In this document: piece after piece, positions 56,530 to 64,000 of the stretch | Layout of the letters: every line of letters begins with the position of its first letter | How positions within the stretch are numbered: the first letter of the stretch is position 1 | NCBI GenBank assembly: GCA_963556495.2 | Contig: OY747705.1 | Span: 24,151,501-24,215,500 of the forward strand | DNA length: 64,000 nt | Direction: 5' to 3' | Origin: Valencia hispanica | Taxonomy: Eukaryota > Chordata > Actinopteri > Cyprinodontiformes > Valenciidae | Notes under the pieces: model-generated | The model's database searches: none | Seen by the model: only the letters and a program-made list of their open reading frames with translations | What the model was told of the DNA's origin: nothing | Program-made: the position numbers and the translations under genes

Positions 56530-57055
56530 TTAGCAAATCAAACCTTATTTATAAAACTCTTTTCATACAAACATTGCAACTCAAAGTGCTTTACAGATAA
56601 AAATGACCCCACATAAACCAAATTCCCATTCAATCTCCCACAGATTTAAAAGCATGATCACAATTTTACCCCCCCCCCAACCTCCATGCGCACACACACT
56701 CAAGACCAACAATATAAAGGACAGTGGGCCTAGTACAGATGAGCCAGGTAAGGCAAGGAAATGCCAACAAAGGAGTCATCTTTACTGACGGCAGCATATC
56801 AACAGCAGCAGCCAAGGGATCGACACAGGGCGCCAAGAGAAGGCAAGGCTGAGACCCCCACCTCCACCCAAGTTCTACCTGGAGAGTAGTACCCAGGCAG
56901 CCCTACCCAACCACCGCTCCCGAGGCAGAGGGCTTCCATAGAGGAAACACTGGAAGGAAGATTAAAATAGCTGGTATAAAATGAAAATAAACAGTGGATA
57001 AATTTAATAAGACAAAGTAGTAGAACATTGATAAAATATAAGCAAGTAAGACATC
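56530..57055 (-). mobile_element. L2 (second subfamily) 3' untranslated region
   Basis: The tail at 56530 (AAATCAAACCTTATTTATAA) is followed by CAAAGTGCTTTACAGATAAA and a C-run. A GC-rich block (56800-56950) parallels 38990-39130. Homology ends near 57055 at AAGACATCCAG, where the GC-rich block starts. It may be the 3' end of the L2 at 60355-63155. Confidence 0.82.
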
Positions 57056-60000
57056 CAGTCTCTGTTGCCTGCGGGGGCAGGGGCCGGCCGGCAGGCGGCA
57101 TTTGCAGCCGCCTCTCTCTTTTTCTCTGGGCCGGTCCCTGTATGGCGTCTCGCCTTGTTTGCTGGTTGGGGTGCCTGGCTGCTGGTCGCGGCGGCTGGGT
57201 GGCATTTCTGGGCCGGATCAGTCTTTTTTTGCACTGGACTTAGCTCCTGGTTCTTGGTCTTTGTGCGCTGCGGGGCGCTGGGGTCGGGCGTTTGGCCGGG
57301 TTCGGTTGGACTTGCGGGTATATTGGCCGGGTAGTGGGCATGCAGGGCAGGTGGGTGGGGCGCTGGGTTTGGTCTCTTGCAGGGCCATTGAACAGCAGTG
57401 GTCGCTCCGCAAGGGAATGGGGCTGGTGGATGTCGGCATGGTGGGTCGGCCGCCCGGTTCATCGGTTTGCTCCTGGTCTGGGCGGGTACGTCGCTGGGGT
57501 TTGGGCTGCGGGGGCCTCCAGTGCGCAGGTGGCGCTGGGGGCCTCCTTTGCTGGAAGGGAGGCTGTTGCTAACTAGCGACAGGTGCTCTCTCCCTACAAG
57601 GGCACTTGGACGGGGGGAAGGGGTGTGCGGGAGGGGGGGTGTGCGGGAGGGGGGGTGGCGGCGAACTCAACCTGGGTGTCTAGTGTCTTTCGTGTTCTGA
57701 TAGTAGAACGACTTTCAGGGTGGGTTTAGTTCTCCTTCTGGGATGGGGCTGGGGGGACTGCCTTGGGGTCCCTGGGGCTTGGTGGTGCTGTGGCCATGGG
57801 CCCCTGGTTGAACGTGCCATGGCCTCCCTCCCCTGGTGGATCCCTGTGAACAGCAGTGCCTATTGGGGTCAGTGGGGGAGCTGGCTCCCTGGGAAGGCAT
57901 TTTGTCTCCCAGTCCTTCCTTCCCCATCCCCGAACCCTTCTGTCCACCCGCTCCATCACTTTACCACTCATTTAGGGTCTTGGGTCTTCCTCGCTATCCC
58001 GTGGCGGCCTGGGCCCCAATTTTAATATAAAACTTAGACACTCCCACTTATAAAATTTTCATGAGACACACATGTAGGGACTTTGGGGTGGGCACACTTT
58101 TCGGCATCCATAGGGGGAGCTGTTCAATCAGCTTCACCTCTGGTGCCGGTGCCCACTGCTAAACCACATATAGAAACTGAGGTCTCTGGGTGGGGGTTGG
58201 GGGATGTGTGCCTGCCTTCCCCACATCCCACCCCTCTGTTTTAAATGCACATTAAGGGGCTGTTTACACGACAACGTTGCCGTTTTTTTTTTAAATACGC
58301 GGGTGAAAACGCACTGCATTTACACGACAGGGCGCGCAATGGAAAACGATGTAGTACATATGCCTGGCCTTTAGATGGCAGTGTGTCGGTTGTATGCAGT
58401 GTTCCAAGGTTTCCCCCTCACAACCCAGAAAAGAAACATTTCATGATAACTAACAATGGCGGTCTTCTTGTAGTTCTCTACTTAAATAACGGCGTAATAA
58501 TTATTTGACGCACGTACTGTATGCGTTTCCGTTGGCGATCGCATAGAAGCCTGATGATTTCTAAGTTTTGCTTAAAGAGACCAGATAACTTCAGAAGCTG
58601 CATCAGTAGTAACAGCATACCTGGATCAGATCTGCCATTGTTGTTTTTCTGTAGAAAGGTGGCGTGTGCAAGTGCAACACGTCCGTAGGTGGCTGACAGT
58701 GACGTCATCGTTTTCAAACTTCTCCGGCTTGCGTTTACACAACAGCAAATCACCCAGCGTTTTCCAAACTCTCCACTCTGGAAGCCATTTCCCGAAAGAT
58801 GCGTTTTCCCGTTGTCGTGTAAACAAGAGGCCTATTTCCCCTCCGTCACTCCCTGCCAGTGATGGATGCCCCTGCCCACTGGTGCGTCTGGGGTCAATCC
58901 GGTTCGGACCTGGTGCATGCCTGGCTGTGCCTGGAGGGGCGAGTGTATTGGTCGGCCAATGCACTGGGCCGATGTCTCCCCTTGGTTGGTTGGGACACCT
59001 CTTTCAGGGGTGCCAGGTTTGGGATTGTTGGGTGGTGCCTTTTCGGTGGCTCGGCGGGATACGGATCCAGCATCTCTGCTCGTTCGATCACCTGTTCTGT
59101 GCGCACCGTGCGTGGTCGGTTCATTGGCGGGTTGGACCGGCCCTGGCCTTCGTTGGATGCCTGGTCTCAGCACTCTGCATTGCGCGGGATCAGGACTCGG
59201 GAGCTGGTACAACTTGGTGTCCAGGTGCTGGCTGAGCTTGGCCTGGGGATGCCGTCTGTCCACTGCGGCTATCGGTGGGGTGCCCCGACGTGGGGCAGGG
59301 GTGGGGCGCTGGGATGTTGGCGGTGAGGATTGGCCTAGGGTGGCGGCGGCGCGTGGAAGCCAGCGGCCGTCCGCTGCCCCTGTAGTGCCGGGGGCCCCTC
59401 GTCGGCCTGTCCCTTGTCGGGTCCCTGCTGGGGGGTGGGGCGTCCCTGGGCCCCGGCTCTCCCGGTCCATGGACTGGCCCGCCCTGGCACGGCCGGTGCG
59501 GGCGGGGCCCGTGGGCTCGTCACTGCTGGCCCCCGGCCCCCTGCATAGTAGCTGCTGGACGTTCCCCTGGGGTTCTCCTCTGCTTCTCTCTTGGGGGATG
59601 CGGTCGGCCCCGCCCTGGTCCACCTGGGGCTCTGGGGGTCCTTTGGACATCTTGGCTCTGATCTCCTTCATGTCTGCATCGATTCCTGGGAGACGGATTG
59701 ATGCCTGCTCACACCAGCTATCGAACACTCTCATGGAGAAACCTTATATGCACCAGCATGCTCACACACACACATAGGTGTGGGGTCTCTGGTGTTTACA
59801 GATATACTCTTGGGCTGAGGTTTTCATTACTAGATCTTGATTAATCGGTACCATGTGTTTTTCTGTGACGTTGTTCTATTTTTATATCCATTTTTGTGTG
59901 ATGTGGTTGTGTAGTTCTTAGTTCACAATGTTTATTTTGTTTTGTCGATGTTCCTTTTTTGGGTTTTTTTTTATGGTTTTTTTCCCCTCTCTCTGCCATC

Positions 60001-60240
60001 CTGTGGGTATGGAGGCAGACTTCAATGTTTTCCTGTGTTTTCTTTGTTCCCTCTCCTCTCTTGTATTTTCAACTCACCCTCTCTCTTGACTTTTTTGTTT
60101 TCTACCTCTCTTCTTCATCTTCTTTCTTTCTTCCCCTTAATTTTTTTCTTCTCCGTGTCCATAACATCTGGAAACAAAACCCCCAGCAATTCATAATAAA
60201 GATTCTTCACACATATATCAAGTGGAGTACTATAGCAAAG
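57056..60240. mobile_element. GC-rich block of unknown class, probably a mobile element
   Basis: A sharp rise in GC at 57056 lasts to about 59740 and is followed by a T-rich segment (59870-60150) and CATAATAAAGATTC near 60195. It separates L2 tail sequence from L2 RT sequence, so it is an insertion or a rearranged block. Long ORFs in several frames (for example 58832-59734 minus and 58866-59777 plus) are GC artefacts without domains; the minus ORF is rich in P, G, R. An AATAAA-type end after a T-rich stretch resembles a retroelement 3' region in sense orientation. A MITE lies inside at 58256-58832. Confidence 0.5.
58256..58832. mobile_element. MITE with GTTTACACGACAACG inverted repeats
   Basis: TGTTTACACGACAACG (58261-58276) has its exact inverted complement CGTTGTCGTGTAAACA at 58810-58825. 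Outer bases GGGGC and GGCC are less exact. The possible target is TAA/TAT, which would suit a Harbinger-like element but is not exact. The interior also has GTTTACACAACAGC and CATTTACACGACAGG as subterminal repeats. No coding region. Confidence 0.75.
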
Positions 60241-60359
60241 CCGTAGTGCTCTGCTTGTGAAAGTAAATCTGTTGGCCTTCTACTTGGTACTCAGACACCA
60301 ATTCTGAGCTCCACACTGCCAAACAGGACACGTAAAAAAAAGAAAAATATTAAAAGAAC

Positions 60360-62010
60360 CTTAATATCGATCCTAAAACATTTGGGGAGCCAATGCACTG
60401 AATTTAAGACAGCTGTATTGTGCTCCCGCTTCCTGCTCTTTGTCAGGACACGTGCTGCTGAATTTTGTAGAAGTTGTAAACCAGAGATACTCTTTTTGGG
60501 AAGGCCAAAAAGCAGGGCATTACAGTAATCAATTCTACTGACGTGTCTCAGTGTCTCTGTGTTGGCCCGAGAGAGAATAGGGCGGACTCTGACAAACTTC
60601 TTTAGAATATAAAAAACTATTTTAAAAATGTTTTTAATGTGAGGGATAAAAGTCAGCTCAGAATCAAAAATCACACCCTGGTTCTTAATTTGTGAAGAAG
60701 GATTAAATGACAGTGACTGTAGTTTTGGTAAAAGTTTTTCTATCTGAGCCTCAGGAGAGATGACTAAAACTTCAGTTTTGTCCTTAATGAGCTGGAGAAA
60801 GTTTTCTGTCATCCAGGATTTGATGTCTAAAATTAAGTTAAAAAGTGCATCTACTGGTCATGGTTCATCTTGAGACAAGGAGATGTACAACTGTGTATCA
60901 TTAGCATAACTGTGAAAATTAACTCCATGTCTTCTGATGACAGTGCCAAGAGGGAGCATATAAAGGTTAAAAAGCACTGGGCCTAAAATTGAACCCCGGA
61001 GCGCACCACATGTAATCGTGTGGACCTTAGAGGAGCAGGTATCTAAACTTACCATAAAAGTCCTGTCTGTAAGATAGGATATGCACCATTTGTGAACAGC
61101 ACCAAAGGCCAATCTGTTTTGAATGGTTTAAAAGAATAGTGTGGTCCATTGTATCAAAGCCAGCTCTGAGATCCAGTAGAACCAACACTGTCACCCTGTG
61201 TGCATCATAGTTTAATCTGAAATCATTTAAAATCTTCATAAGGGCTGTCTTGGTGCTGTGATTCACCCTAAAACCAGACTGAAATATCTCTAGGAAATCA
61301 TGAGCGTTAATGCAATCATTAAATTTAATTAAAACAAGCTTTTCTAAAATTTTGCTTAAAAATGCTAATTTAGATACCAGTCGAAAGTTGTTAATATCAT
61401 TCAAATCTAACTTGCTCCTTTTTAGCCGGGGTCTCACCACCACCCCTCTAAAAGTGGCAGGAAAGACCCCTTTCTGAAGGGAGCAATTCATCAAAGTTAA
61501 AATATAATCTCTAAAGGATCCATAAAATGGCTTAAAATGAAGTGGGAATTTGGTCCAAAAGACGTTGTGAGAGAAAACTTTATCAAGAATCTCCACTTCT
61601 ATCAGGACAAAACTGTCCAGTATTTCATCTGGTAAATACACATGGATAAAACTGGTGATGTTAAAAAGCCCACAGTATTGGTCCGAGACACCCAAGTCAA
61701 CAACAGAGGACACACTGGTGGACAGACCATACGCGATGACCAAGTCCAGGGTGTGTCCTCTGTTGTGAGTCAGCTGCATGACATATTGCCTAAAATCCAT
61801 TTAAAACTTAGCCCTGTTTCTGTTAAAAATAAGCAATCATGATTTTGGTCTAAAATCAGATCATTGATTAACAAAGTTTTGTTCAGCAGAGAGCAAACAT
61901 TTAAAAGTGCCATATTAACAGTGACTGGAGATGGAGTAACTGTATGATTTAGCGAAAGTGGGACTTTTGGTAACTGTTTGAGATTATCGGGGTTGCATTC
62001 ATTGGGTTTA
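60360..62010 (-). pseudogene. L2 ORF2 pseudogene
   Basis: The endonuclease start reads MALLNVCSLLNKTLLINDLI and DCLFLTETGLSF (61915-61815). After a deletion come LTHNRGHTLDLVIAYGLSTS (61775) and VSDQYCGLFNI. RT has VLVLLDLRAGFDTMDHTILL (61190), RGSILGPVLFNLYMLPLGTV (60980) and YANDTQLYISL (60905), in which the first D of the YxDD active site is replaced by N. The C-terminal part (60812-60380) includes SRIDYCNALLFGLPKKSISG. Frameshifts and the active-site change make it inactive. Confidence 0.87.
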
Positions 62011-62099
62011 TGCTTTTTAGTCCGTTCTCTGCTGATAATGACAGGTATGAATGTGTTAGGGCAAGGTCCAAGTCCAGTATGTGAGTTACTGTTAAAATC

Positions 62100-62182
62100 A
62101 GAGCTGAGTTCATAGGAGCAGGGACAAGCTGGCAAACAAGCAGAGCTGAGTTCATAGGAGCAGGGACAAGCTGGCCAACAAG
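62100..62182. repeat. 42-bp tandem duplication in the L2
   Basis: AGAGCTGAGTTCATAGGAGC plus GGGACAAGCTGGCAAACAAG is repeated immediately with one change (GGCCAAC). It lies at the start of L2 ORF2, between the ORFs. Confidence 0.93.
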
Positions 62183-62439
62183 ATGTGGCAGAAGGGGCAG
62201 GGGGCCGGTGTGGTAGACAGGAGGGGGCATGGGCATGCCAGACTTATTGCCAGCATGCGAGTGCCCTATCTGTTGCCTCCTGCACCAGAAAATGTTAAGG
62301 TTGTCTGTACAACCAATGTTGTGCATCACTGTGGCAGAGAAAAGCCAAGTGTTCAGAGACAAAAGTCTGCTAAAATGACCAATTCCTCTGCCAAAGTTGG
62401 AAATGGGGCCGGAGATAAAAACAGACACGTGAGTTTTTT

Positions 62440-63155
62440 AAAAGATTAAAAAGGTGGATAAAATCACGCTGTGAATGTCATTGGTTCCAGCATGAGTTAA
62501 AACTTTACTGACACTTGTGGAGTTGAATGAGGTTCAGGATCTTTTCTGCGATGTCCATCACAGTGGCTCCAGGGAAAGACAGAGTGAGGGCTCCTCTCAT
62601 CCTCACATTCCTCACCATGGAGTTGCCGATGATGAGCGTGGTGGGGGGTAGGTCTGCACGCCGTTGACTCTGGCCACAGGTTCGTTCACCGTCTCAGACT
62701 TGCTGTATGCCAGGCTGAGAAGCATCCTCCGGACTGCAGCGATGTGTATTGAGCTCCGTAGCCTCATTCCGTGGGTTTGTGGGGTAGTGGAGCACTCCTA
62801 GGAAAGTTCCAGCTGCTGTCCTGGGTTTGGCGCGATGTGGGAGGAATTGGGCAGTGAGCCTGTGGAGCAATGGGGGGCAAGGGGCTGTCAGAGGAGGAAA
62901 GTCTGGGTCCAGGGCACTGTATTTTTTTTCCTTAACGACAAGCGGGTGGGAGGAGAGCGGTGGCGACTCCCCTATGTACCCCCACCTTGTCTGGACCCAA
63001 CCAGGGACCAGGTAACCAGGAGGACCAGAGTGGAACTGATTGGGGCTTTTGGCTTTGGCCCCTGCTGAAATCAGCTGTCCTCCTCCAGCTTGAGAACTTT
63101 CTGACTGAGCTTGAGACAGCTGTCACACTCAGGGCTGCATGTAAGTGAAGGCATG
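62440..63155 (-). pseudogene. L2 ORF1 pseudogene with esterase-like motif
   Basis: The minus strand starts MPSLTCSPECDSCLKLSQ, a CxxxC/CxxC-bearing N-terminus followed by a short helical stretch (KVLKLEE), as in L2 ORF1 proteins. Near 62640-62520 it reads LIIGNSMVRNVRMRGALTLS and FPGATVMDIAEKILNLI, which matches the GDS(L)-type esterase block I (IGDSMVR, here GNS). ORF1 of CR1/L2-type LINEs often carries such an SGNH-hydrolase domain with an unclear role. Stops and frameshifts interrupt the middle. Confidence 0.65.
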
Positions 63156-63501
63156 GTGGGGGGGAGAGAAGTAGTCCACGCACTGCTTAAAACAACCCTG
63201 ACAAAAACATCTGATGATTAAAAAGTTCACAGACCGAAGTTAAAAACCATAGATCAGAAGCTCACTACAACTTATATGTCCACCACCTGTCTTAGATACC
63301 TTTGGATCTAAAGCGTTTCCCCTGCACCAGTAATTACCATAACTCCAGACAGGTGTGACTAGAATATCTACTAAGCTCTATTCACCTACTAATCCCTCCA
63401 ACTGCTCCTACATCATCATTTTCTTTCCAAGAACATCTCCCAGTCGGCTGGTAAGAATGTTATTGTCTCTAAGACATTATTAATTTATTCCGTTGTAAAT
63501 T

Positions 63502-63580
63502 AGCCTGACATCAGCTTTTCTCCAGACATCAGCCTGACATCAGCTTTTCTCCAGACATCAGCCTGACATCAGCTTTTCTC
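63502..63580 (+). repeat. 29-bp unit repeated about 2.7 times
   Basis: AGCCTGACATCAGCTTTTCT plus CCAGACATC occurs at 63502-63530 and 63531-63559, then a partial copy to 63580. Copies are identical. Confidence 0.95.
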
Positions 63581-64000
63581 TGTGCTTTCACAGAGGTTGT
63601 TGAAGCAACTTCCAGTCTTAACTCAATTGAAATCAACAAGTGTGTACATAATTGTTTCACACAGACTTTGCTTATTGGTTTACCTTTTTTAAAATAAATA
63701 ATAACAGTGTGGAGCCTTTATGTAATTTTGTAGTCTTGAGAATTGATTTCTATGATTTTAGAAAGCCTTTTTACCCTGACTGTCTGCACAGGATGATACC
63801 GTGTATGGAAGTGTTCTTGTCTGTATGTGTTCCAATGGAGAGGCTGCAAATATGAAACAACAATTCTGAGTATTTTCTGATTAAATATTAACTTGTGGCC
63901 CAGGTCTTAACCCTAAATTCAGTTTGGCTACCTGTGTTTAAAATTACTGTTATTGCTCTCTGTATTCCTGTTGCATTACCTTGAGACAATCATCTCCTGG
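63581..64000. other. No gene recognised at the window end
   Basis: AT-rich sequence with no domain-bearing ORF and no nameable repeat. Confidence 0.4.

Larger units (their letters stand above)
60355..63155 (-). mobile_element. L2 LINE (second subfamily) with ORF1 and ORF2 remains
   Basis: On the minus strand ORF1 begins near 63155, ORF2 near 62010, and RT continues to about 60355, where L2 homology stops at the C-terminal domain and GC-rich DNA begins. Internal deletions shorten the endonuclease (near 61800) and the linker (near 61620). It is the only L2 copy here that reaches ORF1. A 42-bp tandem duplication lies between the ORFs (62100-62182). Confidence 0.85.

Noticed and set aside
57065..57700. 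Overlapping GC-rich ORFs as genes
   Set aside because: Several frames are open on both strands and the residues are mostly G, R, P, W and A, which is what GC-rich DNA yields by chance.
58832..59777. 300-residue ORFs on both strands as genes
   Set aside because: Each is the shadow of the other, without a recognisable domain; high GC removes stop codons. I could not exclude a decayed element protein.
1..64000. CRISPR array, prophage or bacterial operon
   Set aside because: No regularly spaced direct repeats with unique spacers, and all coding remains are eukaryotic mobile elements.

Overview
The window reads as non-coding chromosomal DNA of a teleost fish. The basis is its mobile-element content: L2-clade LINEs with (TTGCC)n or (TTTG)n tails, an L1-like LINE, V-SINE-type tRNA-derived SINEs, many Tc1 relics, non-autonomous hAT, Harbinger-like and TTAA-target transposons, and a Ty3/gypsy fragment. 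It also has long (CA)n, (TTTCC)n and (AT)n microsatellites. I find no intact host protein-coding gene, no rRNA, no convincing tRNA and no CRISPR. Three short exon-like ORFs (about 32.4-33.1 kb and 43.5 kb) are the only weak hints of host coding sequence.

Layout. 1-5.4 kb: a V-SINE, then a Tc1 transposon (1812-5411) split by a stack of younger elements. 5.4-10 kb: low-information DNA, a degenerate Tc1, and CA and TTTCC microsatellites. 10.1-12 kb: a rearranged L2 copy. 14.3-17.5 kb: an LTR-like segment and Tc1 relics. 17.7-21 kb: an L1-like LINE split by a Harbinger-like element. 22.9-27 kb: one L2 split by a second, antisense L2. 28.9-31.6 kb: LINE endonuclease and linker pieces flanking a hAT relic that carries a solo-LTR-like insertion. 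34.2-36.6 kb: two TTAA-type elements. 37.5-42.1 kb: a Ty3/gypsy relic containing a hAT MITE, an L2 tail and a TTAA element, followed by a hAT element with a BED-finger exon. 44.5-49.9 kb: Tc1 relics, a hAT MITE and an L2 copy carrying a SINE. 51-54.7 kb: a LINE RT fragment and a GC-rich two-part minisatellite followed by LTR-like sequence. 55.2-56.4 kb: the third copy of the THAP-exon TTAA element. 56.5-63.2 kb: an L2 tail, a 3.2-kb GC-rich block of unknown class, and an L2 copy with ORF1 and ORF2 remains.

The most interesting pattern is that deletion-derivative DNA transposons of at least three kinds keep a 5' coding exon and a strong splice donor but lack the catalytic part. A TTAA-target family present three times has a THAP-like exon (two copies also keep a CRE/TATA promoter-like block). 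A TAA-flanked Harbinger-like element has a MADF-like exon. An 8-bp-TSD hAT has a BED-finger exon. A second TTAA element has an unnamed exon. For the three-copy family, TTAA targets plus a THAP domain suggest the Kolobok superfamily; this is inference. Many insertions can be ordered in time because their target-site duplications are readable.
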